This document shows, piece by piece, positions 45,573-53,700 of a stretch of DNA of 64,000 bases. This DNA comes from Terricaulis silvestris. Lineage in GTDB: Bacteria > Pseudomonadota > Alphaproteobacteria > Caulobacterales > Aquidulcibacteraceae. The stretch spans positions 3,126,501-3,190,500 of the forward strand of contig NZ_CP047045.1 of assembly GCF_009792355.1 (NCBI RefSeq), read 5' to 3'. The position numbers were made by a program, and so were the translations under genes. Position 1 is the first letter of the stretch, and each line of letters opens with the position of its first letter. Below the pieces are notes generated by a model. It was not told the DNA's origin. It was given only the letters and a program-made list of their open reading frames with translations, and did no database searches.

Positions 45573-46093
45573 CCAACGTCGCCCATCGCCCGTACAACGT
45601 GCTCTTCCTCTGCACCGGCAATTCGGCGCGCTCGATCATGGCCGAAGCCATCCTGCAGCGTTTCGGCGGCGGCAAGTTCAACGCCTTCTCCGCCGGCTCG
45701 CAGCCAAAGGGCGCCGTGCATCCCGAAGCGATCGCCCTGCTTTCGCGACTGAACTTCAACACCGGCGGCTTCCGCTCCAAGAGCTGGGACGAATTCGCCG
45801 CCGACGCGCCTGCGCTCGATTTCGTATTCACCGTTTGCGACAACGCCGCCGGCGAAGTCTGCCCTGTCTGGCCCGGCCAGCCGATGACCGCGCATTGGGG
45901 CATTCCCGACCCCGCCGCTGTCGAAGGCTCCAATGTCGATATCGCGCGCGGCTTCGCCAACGCCTATGGCGCACTGCAAAACCGCATCGCGGTCTTCGTC
46001 AATCTGCCGTTCGAAGGGCTCGATCGCCTCTCCCTGCAAGCGCGCCTCGATGGCATCGGTCGCGCCAACGACGCCAACGACAATGTTGCTTGA
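45569..46093 (+). CDS. arsC: Arsenate reductase, low-molecular-weight phosphatase type
   Basis: 174 residues. The P-loop-like 'VLFLCTGNSARSIMAEAI' holds the catalytic Cys, with further Cys in 'FVFTVCDNAAGEVCPVWPG' for the thiol relay. It reduces arsenate to arsenite for export. The start is ATGA-coupled to arsI (45569). Confidence 0.92.
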   Translation: MTNVAHRPYNVLFLCTGNSARSIMAEAILQRFGGGKFNAFSAGSQPKGAVHPEAIALLSRLNFNTGGFRSKSWDEFAADAPALDFVFTVCDNAAGEVCPVWPGQPMTAHWGIPDPAAVEGSNVDIARGFANAYGALQNRIAVFVNLPFEGLDRLSLQARLDGIGRANDANDNVA

Positions 46094-46499
46094 GATCGCG
46101 CATGGCGAGGCAGCCTTCGCTGACTTCGTCGCCGCGCTCCGCCAAGCCGGCTTGCCAACTGACGATCTAAATGCGGCGCCGTTTCGCTACTTCTGCCGCG
46201 ACGGCGTCGCCTGGGGCGGCATAGGCCATGGCGATGACGCGTTGCTTCGATCGGTCGTCGTTCAGCCGAGCGTGCGCGGCGGCGGACATGGCGCCGCGAT
46301 TGTGGAAGCGCTCGTGACGCAAGCGCGCGCCGACGGAACACGCCGCCTCTGGTTGTTGACAACCGATTCGGCGCCTTTCTTTGCGCGCCTTGGCTGGCGT
46401 CCGGTGGATCGCACCGAAGCGCCTGCGCCCATCGCGGGCTCACGCCAATTCAGCGACGTTTGCCCTTCCTCCGCCACGCTCATGATGCGCGCGCTGTGA
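46083..46499 (+). CDS. GNAT acetyltransferase, ArsN2-like
   Basis: 138 residues with a GNAT core: 'LRSVVVQPSVRGGGHGAAIV' (acetyl-CoA Q/R-x-x-G-x-G/A), 'LWLLTTDSAPFFARLGWRPV'. GNAT proteins of the ArsN2 type are common in arsenic operons, though their substrate is debated. It overlaps arsC by 11 bp and the aquaporin by 4 bp (GTGA). Confidence 0.85.
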   Translation: MLLEIAHGEAAFADFVAALRQAGLPTDDLNAAPFRYFCRDGVAWGGIGHGDDALLRSVVVQPSVRGGGHGAAIVEALVTQARADGTRRLWLLTTDSAPFFARLGWRPVDRTEAPAPIAGSRQFSDVCPSSATLMMRAL

Positions 46500-47191
46500 A
46501 CACGGCGCCCGACAAACGTCTCGCCGCCGAAGCGCTGGGGTCTCTGATCCTGTCCGGAACCGTCATCGGCTCGGGCATCCTTGCCTCGCGCCTTTCCGGC
46601 GGCAATGACGCCATCGCACTCCTCGGCAACACGGCGGCGACTGCCGCGATCCTGTTCGTGCTGATCACCGCGCTCGGGCCAATCTCCGGCGCCCACTTCA
46701 ATCCTGCCGTCACACTAGTGATGGCGCTGCGGCGCGTCATCAAGCCGATGGACGCTGCGCTCTATGTCATCGCTCAGATCTGCGGTTGCGTCGCTGGCGC
46801 CATGCTCGCGCACGCCATGTTCGAACTGCCGCTGCTGCAACATGGCGCGCAAGAACGCAGCGGTTTGAGCCAAGCTTTGTCCGAGGGCGTGGCGACCTTC
46901 GCGCTCGTGTTCGCGATCCTGCTCGTCTCACGCGCACGCCCCAAAGCGATCCCCGCCGCCGTCGCGCTGACAATCGCCGCCGGCTATTGGTGGACGGCTT
47001 CCACCTCCTTCGCCAACCCGGCAATCACCATCGCGCGTGCGCTCACGGACAGCTTCGCCGGCATCCGCCCAGAAGACGCTCCAGCTTTCATCGCCGCGCA
47101 AATCACCGGAGCGCTTTTGGCGCTCGTTGTCGGGGGCTGGCTGGCGAACGGCTTGAATTCGGAGGCTTCTTCAGAGCCGTCGCATCATTAA
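46496..47191 (+). CDS. MIP-family channel, AqpS-like (arsenite efflux)
   Basis: 231 residues from a GTG coupled to the GNAT stop. Six spans and two NPA half-helices, 'GAHFNPAVTLVM' and 'SFANPAITIARALTD'. In alphaproteobacteria aquaporin AqpS replaces an ArsB pump: arsenite formed by ArsC leaves passively through the channel. No arsB or acr3 lies in this operon, which supports that role. Confidence 0.9.
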   Translation: MNTAPDKRLAAEALGSLILSGTVIGSGILASRLSGGNDAIALLGNTAATAAILFVLITALGPISGAHFNPAVTLVMALRRVIKPMDAALYVIAQICGCVAGAMLAHAMFELPLLQHGAQERSGLSQALSEGVATFALVFAILLVSRARPKAIPAAVALTIAAGYWWTASTSFANPAITIARALTDSFAGIRPEDAPAFIAAQITGALLALVVGGWLANGLNSEASSEPSHH

Positions 47192-47306
47192 GTTGGCTTT
47201 TCCGGCGAAATGGCCCATATAGCGGCCATCGATCCTCGTCGCGTCACGCTTTGATCCCTCGCTTGCGCGCCGGATATATGCTGTTTCCCTCGAAATCGGT
47301 GCTTAC

Positions 47307-47321
47307 CGGGGAAGGTCCCCG
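47307..47321 (+). promoter_or_regulatory. Leader hairpin of the cold-shock gene
   Basis: CGGGG-aaggt-CCCCG, a 5-bp stem 26 bases before the cold-shock gene start. Leader structure is common in csp mRNAs and could act in translation control. Prediction only. Confidence 0.35.
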
Positions 47322-47347
47322 TGAGCAATTTGACCAAGGAGATGGCA

Positions 47348-47554
47348 ATGGCTGTCGGTACAGTAAAGTTTTTCAATACCCAAAAAGGCTTCGGCTTCAT
47401 CGCTCCGGACGGCGGCGGCAAGGATGTGTTCGTTCACATTTCCGCCGTGGAACGTTCGGGCATGTCCTCGCTGAATGACGGCCAGAAGGTTTCGTTCGAA
47501 CTCGAACGTGATCGTCAGGGCCGCGATTCCGCGACCAACCTGAAGGCTGAATAA
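47348..47554 (+). CDS. Cold-shock domain protein (CspA family)
   Basis: 68 residues: '[20 protein letters not shown]' contains RNP1 (KGFGFI) and 'VFVHIS' is RNP2. It binds single-stranded nucleic acid. AAGGAG six bases before the ATG at 47348 decides this start over the ATG at 47342. A second small gene follows at once. Confidence 0.95.
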   Translation: MAVGTVKFFNTQKGFGFIAPDGGGKDVFVHISAVERSGMSSLNDGQKVSFELERDRQGRDSATNLKAE

Positions 47555-47559
47555 TCCTC

Positions 47560-47802
47560 GTGGAGATCGATCAGCGCATACCTGATCTCTCCGACAAGGA
47601 ACTGGAGAACCTCCACGCGAATGCACTTCGCTTGGAGCAATCCGGCTCGCAAATGCAGCGGCAGCACGCCGAAAGGTTGCTGCCGCTGTTGAGCGCCGCC
47701 ATGGAAGAGCGCCGCGCCGCGAAGCTCGTGGTGCAGGCAGAAAAGAAGGCGACCGCGACCGCCGCTCGTAAGAGCAAAGCCGCTAAAGCAAAAGAAAGCT
47801 AG
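47560..47802 (+). CDS. Small helical protein downstream of csp
   Basis: 80 residues from GTG: 'IPDLSDKELENLHANALRLE' and a Lys/Ala-rich tail (KKATATAARKSKAAKAKES). Helical with a basic disordered tail, so nucleic-acid contact is possible. Its position 5 bp after the cold-shock gene suggests one transcript. Family not named. Confidence 0.75.
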   Translation: MEIDQRIPDLSDKELENLHANALRLEQSGSQMQRQHAERLLPLLSAAMEERRAAKLVVQAEKKATATAARKSKAAKAKES

Positions 47803-48338
47803 GACGCGCGCTCCGCTTCGCGCCGCAACGCCGCCAGCGTCCCGCGCACATTATTGATCAGCAGCGATTGCGATACGCCCGCCGGCAGCATGCCGTTCAT
47901 CGCCGCGTCGATGCGATATTCTACATGCGTGCCGCGCCCGCCATCGATCGGCGTCAGCACCCATTCGCCATCCGAACGTGTCCAGTCCCCTTCCACACGG
48001 TGGAACGACAAGCGCCGGTTCGGCTCCAGCGTCACGCGCGAAACATTGCGCATCACCGGCCGCAGCGGCCAACCACGCACACGATGCTCGCGCACGTCCC
48101 AGCCATCGCCCTGCTGCAGCACACGGCAGCTCAGCAGCTGGCGCATAAAGCGCCTGGCTTGTCCGCAATCGCTCAGGACCGACCACACGGCAGAAGGCGA
48201 CGCGTTCACATCCATCGTCGCGCGCGCCTCGCCGCCATCGCCGTTCCGGTGCGCGACCACAACCGGCGCGGCACGATAGTCCTGCGCCATCGCTGGCGCG
48301 GCGAACGCGAGCACGAAAAGGAGCGGTGCAATCCGCAT
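47799..48338 (-). CDS. Secreted SRPBCC family protein
   Basis: 179 residues with a signal peptide (LLFVLAFAAPAMAQ). SRPBCC core: 'ATMDVNASPSAVWSVLSDCG', 'RVLQQGDGWDVREHRVRGWP', 'VEYRIDAAMNGMLPAGVSQS'. It resembles periplasmic cyclase/START-like proteins. The ligand is unknown. Overlaps the preceding convergent ORF by 4 bp. Confidence 0.8.
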   Translation of the reverse strand: MRIAPLLFVLAFAAPAMAQDYRAAPVVVAHRNGDGGEARATMDVNASPSAVWSVLSDCGQARRFMRQLLSCRVLQQGDGWDVREHRVRGWPLRPVMRNVSRVTLEPNRRLSFHRVEGDWTRSDGEWVLTPIDGGRGTHVEYRIDAAMNGMLPAGVSQSLLINNVRGTLAALRREAERAS

Positions 48339-48399
48339 GACGCATCAACATAGCACGCGCGCATCGCGTTCCGCGCCCGCCGTCACAGTTCAGACGAAT

Positions 48400-48428
48400 G
48401 GCGCCGCCAGCACGCGCTTGGCGGCGCC
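48400..48428 (-). terminator. Hairpin after secreted protein gene
   Basis: GGCGCCGCCA / TGGCGGCGCC pairs over 10 bp with a 9-base loop. It begins 7 bp after the stop of the minus-strand gene at 48436. No T-run follows, so it may be a factor-assisted terminator. Confidence 0.55.
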
Positions 48429-48435
48429 TCACTGA

Positions 48436-48819
48436 TCAGTTGTTGCTCGCGTTGAACCGGCAATCGGAGCGATATTGCCCGCTGGGCGTGGTGACTTCGT
48501 GCCCCGTGCAGGTTTCACCGCCGACGGTTGACGTCACTTCACGTCGCACGGCTGACGTCGGGCGCGGCGCGCCTTCCGGCAGCGTGCCCTGATCCTGGTA
48601 GCTCACAAGAACGAGAGCGCCGTTGCGATCATTGCGGGTGACCACGTGGTAGTTGCAGGCGGCGTCAAACGTATAGGCCCCGTTTGCGTCCGCGACTAAG
48701 CAGCCTTGTCCGTTCTCGGCGACGGCCGCGTTCTCGGCCTTCGCGAAGGCCGCGCTCGGCGCCATAGAAATGGCGACAAGCAGACAGCTCGCTAGTGCAG
48801 GAATGATAGCTTTGCGCAT
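48436..48819 (-). CDS. Secreted hypothetical protein
   Basis: 127 residues. Signal peptide (LASCLLVAISMAPSAAFAKA), then a small domain with four cysteines (GQGCLVADANG; FDAACNYHVVT; GETCTGHEV; YRSDCRFN) that could form two disulfides. No family recognised. Closed by the hairpin at 48400. Confidence 0.65.
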   Translation of the reverse strand: MRKAIIPALASCLLVAISMAPSAAFAKAENAAVAENGQGCLVADANGAYTFDAACNYHVVTRNDRNGALVLVSYQDQGTLPEGAPRPTSAVRREVTSTVGGETCTGHEVTTPSGQYRSDCRFNASNN

Positions 48820-49077
48820 TCGTGCGTCTCCTTGAACGTCCCTCGTTCAAGCCCCTCCAAGCAGACGCAACTTGCGCCGCGCGACCCTTTGGTCAAGGGG
48901 AACATCCGCGAGATCACCGAATGAATGATTGGTTACGCGTAGGACTTCACCGCGCCGGACGTCGCGTGTTGTGCGCGCATTCGGCTAGAGCCGCACCAGC
49001 ACGTCGGTCACATCGCTGACACTTGAGGCGTGCGAGAGGCGCGTTACCTGATCGCCCATCGCTTTCGGAGACCCCTG

Positions 49078-49683
49078 ATGAAACTGTTCTACGCCTCTGG
49101 CGCCTGTTCCCTCGCGCCGCACATCGTCATCCGCGAAGCCGGACTGGACGTCGAGCTGGACAAGGTGAGCTTCGGCGCGGAACGGCGCACGGCCGACGGG
49201 CGCAACTTCTACGACATCAATCCGCAAGGCGCCGTGCCGGCGCTGGAGTTGGATAACGGCGAAGTGCTCACCGAAGCGCAGGTGCTGATCCAGTATCTCG
49301 CCTCACTGGCGCCAGCGAAGAACCTCGCGCCGCAAGACGGCATGGCTCGCTGGCGGCTGCTTGAGACGCTGAACTTCATCGCCACCGAATTGCACAAAGG
49401 CACGTCGCCCCTCTTCAAGAAGCCGTTGCCGGAAGTGCGCGAAGCCGCCGTGAAGAATCTCGTTAACCGCTTCGGCCTGCTCGACGGCAAGCTCGGCGAC
49501 AAGCCCTACCTGCTCGGCGATTTCACCATCGCCGACGCTTACGCCTTCGTGATGTTGCGATGGGCGCGCGCGTTCGAGATCGATTTGAGCAGCCTGCCGC
49601 GCTTGCAATCATACTATCAACGCGTCCAACAACGCCCCGCCGTGCAGCAAACGCTGCAGGAAGAAGACTTGCCAACGTCGTGA
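49078..49683 (+). CDS. Glutathione S-transferase
   Basis: 201 residues: thioredoxin-fold N-domain 'KLFYASGACSLAPHIVIREA' with the beta-class Ser/Cys active-site region, 'INPQGAVPALELDNGEVLTE' (glutathione contact) and a helical C-domain. It conjugates or reduces electrophiles. GGAG lies nine bases before the ATG. Monocistronic by layout. Confidence 0.92.
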   Translation: MKLFYASGACSLAPHIVIREAGLDVELDKVSFGAERRTADGRNFYDINPQGAVPALELDNGEVLTEAQVLIQYLASLAPAKNLAPQDGMARWRLLETLNFIATELHKGTSPLFKKPLPEVREAAVKNLVNRFGLLDGKLGDKPYLLGDFTIADAYAFVMLRWARAFEIDLSSLPRLQSYYQRVQQRPAVQQTLQEEDLPTS

Positions 49684-49733
49684 ACGGTCGTGAAGGTTTA
49701 CGCCGCTAAACCATCCCGGCTCACGGCTTTTTC

Positions 49734-50174
49734 ATGCAAACGAGCGACAGTCCCGGTTCATCGCGGCGCCTCCTTCTGGTGGCGGCGGCTGCGTTGTTCG
49801 ATTCATCGGGGCGGGTGCTGATCACGCAGCGGCCGCACCATAAGCAGCTCGGCGGCCTCTGGGAGTTTCCCGGCGGCAAGGTCGAATTGGGGGAAGCTCC
49901 CGAACACGCACTGGTGCGGGAGCTTAAGGAGGAACTGGATTTGACCGTCGAGCCTGACGCTCTCGATCCGTTCGCGTTCGCTTCGCACGCTTACCCGGAT
50001 TTTCACCTGCTGATGCCGCTTTACGTCGTCACCAAATTTGGCGGCGTGATGAGACTTGATCCGAACGCGGCTCAGGATGCGGCCTGGGTCAAACCAGCAG
50101 ACCTGCGTCGCTACGAGATGCCGCCGGCGGACGTCGTCCTCGTCAATCGCCTGATTGAACGGAACGCGACATGA
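49734..50174 (+). CDS. mutT: MutT-like nucleoside triphosphate pyrophosphohydrolase
   Basis: 146-residue Nudix hydrolase: the Nudix box is 'GGKVELGEAPEHALVRELKE' continuing EL, and 'HHKQLGGLWEFPGG' precedes it. It probably clears 8-oxo-dGTP and other oxidised nucleotides. The stop overlaps the start of the Flp pilin gene by 4 bp (ATGA). Confidence 0.92.
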   Translation: MQTSDSPGSSRRLLLVAAAALFDSSGRVLITQRPHHKQLGGLWEFPGGKVELGEAPEHALVRELKEELDLTVEPDALDPFAFASHAYPDFHLLMPLYVVTKFGGVMRLDPNAAQDAAWVKPADLRRYEMPPADVVLVNRLIERNAT

Positions 50175-50332
50175 TCAAACGTTTCCTCACCGACGAAAAC
50201 GGCACGACGTCCATCGAGTACGCCGTTATCGCCGGCCTCATCGCCATGGTCGTCATCGTCACGGTCGGCTTGATCGGAGAAGAGGTCGGGGCGGTCTTCA
50301 CCAACGTTGCGGCCGGCTTCCCCGACGCCTAA
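50171..50332 (+). CDS. Flp-family type IVb pilin
   Basis: 53 residues starting MIKRFLTDENGTTSIEYAVI. The prepilin peptidase site is G-T-T-S-I-E-Y with Glu at +5 and Tyr at +6, followed by one hydrophobic helix (AGLIAMVVIVTVGLIG). Flp pilins build Tad pili for surface attachment. No tad assembly genes lie nearby, and the gene is translationally coupled to mutT, so it is an orphan pilin. Confidence 0.88.
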   Translation: MIKRFLTDENGTTSIEYAVIAGLIAMVVIVTVGLIGEEVGAVFTNVAAGFPDA

Positions 50333-50422
50333 AGGCGCGAATATTTCAGTTCTGTTTCAGCGCCGACCGATTGGCGCAACGATCCCCGGCCATAAGGCGC
50401 GCAGTCTTACTCGGGGAACGTC

Positions 50423-50617
50423 ATGGACTGCGCCCAAGCTCTCGCCATCGCCGCCGCCGCACTCGTCATGGCTCAAACCGTCCATCCCGCACGGAGCGTA
50501 ACGCAACGTGCGGAAACCTTCGTTGAGGCCGCGCTCACACGCGCGTCGTTCGAGCACCCGCGGGCGATGATGGCGCCGCAGCAATGCAGTGAAGCGCCCA
50601 AGGCCATTCGCCTCTAA
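50423..50617 (+). CDS. Small secreted hypothetical protein
   Basis: 64 residues with a hydrophobic N-terminus (ALAIAAAALVMAQTVHPA). Helical remainder (SVTQRAETFVEAALTRASFE). GGGGAACG ahead of the ATG is a weak ribosome-binding site. It overlaps the HNH gene end by 4 bp. No family recognised. Confidence 0.45.
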   Translation: MDCAQALAIAAAALVMAQTVHPARSVTQRAETFVEAALTRASFEHPRAMMAPQQCSEAPKAIRL

Positions 50618-51174
50618 GCGTCCAGTTCGACGTCCCAGTACAGATAGTCCATCCAGCTGTCGTGCATGTGGTGCGGCGGGAAGCGCCGGCCGACGTGTTG
50701 CAATTCATGCATGGTTGGACGCCGCGGCTTGCGGCGCGGACGCATGGCGGCGTGATGGGCGTACTTGCCGCCCTTGCGCAGATTGCACGGCGCACACGCG
50801 GTGACGATGTTTTCCCACGTCGTCCGTCCGCCACGCGAACGCGGCACGACGTGATCGAACGTCAGATCGCTCAGATCGCCGCAATACTGGCAGGTGAAGC
50901 TGTCGCGCAGGAACACGTTGAACCGCGTGAACGCCGGCGGGCGATCCTGGTGCACGTAGTCCCGGAGCGAGATGACGCTGGGCAGCTTCATCTCGAACGA
51001 CGGCGAGTGCACCACCTGGTCGTAGTGCGCGACGACGTCGACGCGCTCCAGGAACACCGCTTTCACGGCTTCCTGCCAGGGCCAGAGGCTCAGCGGATAA
51101 TAGGATAGCGGGCGGAAATCGGCATTGAGCACCAGCGCCGGACAGCCCGCCAAAGGGACGCTGGAAACGTTCAT
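50614..51174 (-). CDS. HNH endonuclease
   Basis: 186 residues from the ATG at 51174. The HNH motif is complete: 'CQYCGDLSDLTFDHVVPRSR' and 'NIVTACAPCNLRKGG', with two CxxC pairs for zinc and the catalytic His in DHVVP. The N-terminal 'LVLNADFRPLSYYPLSLWPW' is typical of a family of chromosomal HNH proteins found across alphaproteobacteria. Function is not established. A TGCTATACT extended -10 lies on the minus strand near 51258. Confidence 0.9.
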   Translation of the reverse strand: MNVSSVPLAGCPALVLNADFRPLSYYPLSLWPWQEAVKAVFLERVDVVAHYDQVVHSPSFEMKLPSVISLRDYVHQDRPPAFTRFNVFLRDSFTCQYCGDLSDLTFDHVVPRSRGGRTTWENIVTACAPCNLRKGGKYAHHAAMRPRRKPRRPTMHELQHVGRRFPPHHMHDSWMDYLYWDVELDA

Positions 51175-51349
51175 TGGCGGCCGCTCCAGAGGGGCCGCTG
51201 AACGATCTGGGTATGGTCGAGGGTACTCTTGAAGACACCGCTCCTTTCGCTGCCGCCAGTATAGCACATCGGCTGGTGGCAAGCGCGAACCAGCTATACC
51301 TGATTTGGGACGACAGGTTCGTGACACGGCGGCAACGCCCGCGAAAATC

Positions 51350-52027
51350 TCAGCTCGCAGCCAGGATTTGCTTGGTTTTCAAGGCCATGGCCAAGAACGC
51401 GCCGCCCAGCTCGAGCCCGTCTGGCCCGATCGAGTGAGGGACGCCGTACGAAACGTGCCATTGTGCGCCGTGCCCGGAAGCGGCCAAGGCCTCGGCTGAG
51501 TCGAACAAGGCGGGGATCGGAATGGTCGGGTCGCGGTCGCCGTGGATCAGCAGGATCGGCGGCTTCGAGCGCATTTCCTCCTTCAGCGTCCGCGCGCCCA
51601 CCAACACGCCGGAATAGCCCAGCACGCCCGCGACCTGCTTCTCGCGCCGCAAGCCGACATGCAGCGCCATCATTGTGCCCTGGCTAAAGCCAACCAGCAC
51701 AAGCCGCTCTGGTGGCAGCCCATAGCGCTCCAATTCGCGATCAATAAAGCGATCCACCGATTGCGCCGCATGGCGCGCGCCCTGCTCCATCAGGTTCGGA
51801 TCGAGATTGGAGATCGGAAACCACTGATAGCCGCCCAGCGCGCCCGGCGCCGGCTCGATGGCATTGGGCGACACAAACGCCGCCGTCGGCAGCGCTTCGG
51901 CCCAATACGGCGCAAGGCTGATAAGATCGGCGCCGTTGGAGCCGTAACCATGCAGCAGGATCACCAGCGCATCGGGCTTGCCGCCACGCACCGGCGGAAC
52001 GCGCGGGCCGCCTAAGAACACTGTCAT
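51350..52027 (-). CDS. Alpha/beta hydrolase, carboxylesterase (YpfH-like)
   Basis: 225 residues. 'ALVILLHGYGSNGADLISLA' is the oxyanion loop, 'LVLVGFSQGTMMALHVGLRR' the nucleophile elbow (GFSQG), and Asp and His are in 'ILLIHGDRDPTIP' and 'VSYGVPHSIGPDGL'. It resembles phospholipase/carboxylesterase of dienelactone-hydrolase type. Divergent from gluQRS. Confidence 0.9.
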   Translation of the reverse strand: MTVFLGGPRVPPVRGGKPDALVILLHGYGSNGADLISLAPYWAEALPTAAFVSPNAIEPAPGALGGYQWFPISNLDPNLMEQGARHAAQSVDRFIDRELERYGLPPERLVLVGFSQGTMMALHVGLRREKQVAGVLGYSGVLVGARTLKEEMRSKPPILLIHGDRDPTIPIPALFDSAEALAASGHGAQWHVSYGVPHSIGPDGLELGGAFLAMALKTKQILAAS

Positions 52028-52076
52028 GACCGCCTAGCTAGCGGCTCGCGGGCGCGAACGGTAGCCTGCCCCTGCC

Positions 52077-52916
52077 GTGAGTTTCGTCACCCGCTTCGCA
52101 CCCTCGCCGACAGGCTACCTGCACCTCGGCCACGCCCTCTCGGCGCTGACCGCGTTCGACGCCGCGCGCGAGGCTGGCGGGCGGTTCATTCTGCGCATCG
52201 AAGACATCGACCAAGGCCGCGCGCGGCCGGAGTTTGAAGCGGCGATCTTTGAGGATCTCGCTTGGCTTGGCCTGGAATGGGAAAAACCCGTTCGCCGCCA
52301 ATCCGAGCACATGGCCGACTACGAAGCGGCGTTGCGCCAATTGAGTGAGCGCAACCTGGTCTATCGCTGCTTCCGCACCCGCAAAGAGATCGCCGACGCC
52401 ATCGCCTCCGCGCCGCACGAAGCACAGGAAGCGTTTCGCGGCGAAGCGCTGCCGCCGAGCGAGGAAGACGAGAAGCTCGCGGCTGGCGAGCCGTTTGCGT
52501 GGCGCTTGTCGTTGAAGAAGGCGCGCGCCGCGCTTGGCCCCGCTTACTTCGCGCTCGTGTTTGAAGACGAAACCGGCCTCGTCCGCGCCGAACCGGAAAG
52601 GCACGGCGACGTGATCCTCGCACGCAAGGACTTCCCAACTAGCTATCACCTCGCCTCGGTTTGGGACGATGCGCTGCAAGGCGTAACGCACGTGATCCGC
52701 GGCGAAGATCTACGCGACGCGGCGCATCTGCACGTGTTGTTGCAGAAACTGCTCGGTCTGCCGCAACCCGTGTATCGCCACCACCGGCTTGTACTCGGTG
52801 AAGACGGCAAGCGCTTGGCGAAGCGTGATCAAGCCGCGACACTGCGTGTCCTGCGCGAAGCCGGCAAAACGCCTGACGATGTGCGTGCGATGTTGGCTAA
52901 TGCGCCTTCACCATAA
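52077..52916 (+). CDS. gluQRS: tRNA glutamyl-Q(34) synthetase
   Basis: 279 residues from GTG. A short glutamyl-tRNA synthetase lacking the anticodon-binding part: HIGH-type 'RFAPSPTGYLHLGHALSALT' and KMSKS-type 'GKRLAKRDQAATLRV'. It attaches glutamate to queuosine in tRNA-Asp. The zinc-site region (LVYRCFRTRKEI) has lost most cysteines. The size fits GluQRS, not GltX (about 470). Confidence 0.92.
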   Translation: MSFVTRFAPSPTGYLHLGHALSALTAFDAAREAGGRFILRIEDIDQGRARPEFEAAIFEDLAWLGLEWEKPVRRQSEHMADYEAALRQLSERNLVYRCFRTRKEIADAIASAPHEAQEAFRGEALPPSEEDEKLAAGEPFAWRLSLKKARAALGPAYFALVFEDETGLVRAEPERHGDVILARKDFPTSYHLASVWDDALQGVTHVIRGEDLRDAAHLHVLLQKLLGLPQPVYRHHRLVLGEDGKRLAKRDQAATLRVLREAGKTPDDVRAMLANAPSP

Positions 52917-53066
52917 CGCGCGCGTTGCTATGCCGAATGGCCGCGACAAAGCGCACATGCGAAAACACGCCAGCACCACAAATCCCAAACGCAATCCTAA
53001 CCAAAAAAGTTGACACTGACGTCACGCAGAAAGCGCCAGCCGCAAAATGCGGCGATGTGAACGACA

Positions 53067-53408
53067 ATGTTATGGGTGGACACTAACTATTTCGGTCCGG
53101 ACCGCCGCTGCAAGCGCACGATGCGTATGCTCGAGCGCCGCCGCGAAAACTACGCCGGCCCTGCGCCGTCGCTGTCGATCGCCATGCGTCAGCTCCGTAT
53201 GCGCGTGCTCGATGCACAAGGCGCGGCCGCGCCAGCGTTCGCCGAGCGCCTCCGCGGCGTCGCGCAGATCGCACGCATGCACAACGAACCTGGCGCGTCG
53301 AATGCGCTTAACGCGCTGTCGACGACGTTGACTGGCGCGCGCGGCGCCGACATGCGTCAAAAACTCTATGACGGCCTCGATCGCGCCAACGCAGCGTTGC
53401 GCGCCTAA
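53067..53408 (+). CDS. Hypothetical protein
   Basis: 113 residues starting MLWVDTNYFGPDRRCKRTMR. A helical protein with 'RMLERRRENYAGPAPSLSIA'. It has the YFGPDRR motif seen in some PilZ-associated or small regulatory proteins, but no domain is assigned. The stop overlaps the convergent ORF at 53405 by 4 bp. Confidence 0.65.
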   Translation: MLWVDTNYFGPDRRCKRTMRMLERRRENYAGPAPSLSIAMRQLRMRVLDAQGAAAPAFAERLRGVAQIARMHNEPGASNALNALSTTLTGARGADMRQKLYDGLDRANAALRA

Positions 53409-53689
53409 TCTGGATAGTGCCGGTCGCCGGGCCAGCCTTCGATCGCTTCGATGGTCTCGTGCGCGGACTCGAGCTTGTGGTCTGGCACGTTGGAAATACG
53501 CGCCGCTTCGATCCACGCTTTGATCGCCGTCGGCGCCAGCCGATCGCGGCCGCAGAGCAGGAAGAACGGCTCGTCCTTCGACAGCGCTGAAAGCGAGCCG
53601 TGCTCCAGATTGGCGGCCAGATACTTGAAGCCGGCGTCACGCAGCAGCTTCGCCGCTTGCAGTTTCGCGTCGCGTCCTTCGTCCGACAT
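53405..53689 (-). CDS. Hypothetical protein
   Basis: 94 residues from the ATG at 53689, which follows GGAGG. 'KLQAAKLLRDAGFKYLAANL' and 'FFLLCGRDRLAPTAIKAWIE' are the clearest parts. Soluble and mixed alpha/beta by appearance. No family recognised. It lies 11 bp downstream of the serine hydrolase gene on the same strand. Confidence 0.65.
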   Translation of the reverse strand: MSDEGRDAKLQAAKLLRDAGFKYLAANLEHGSLSALSKDEPFFLLCGRDRLAPTAIKAWIEAARISNVPDHKLESAHETIEAIEGWPGDRHYPD

Positions 53690-53700
53690 TTCGCGCCTCC

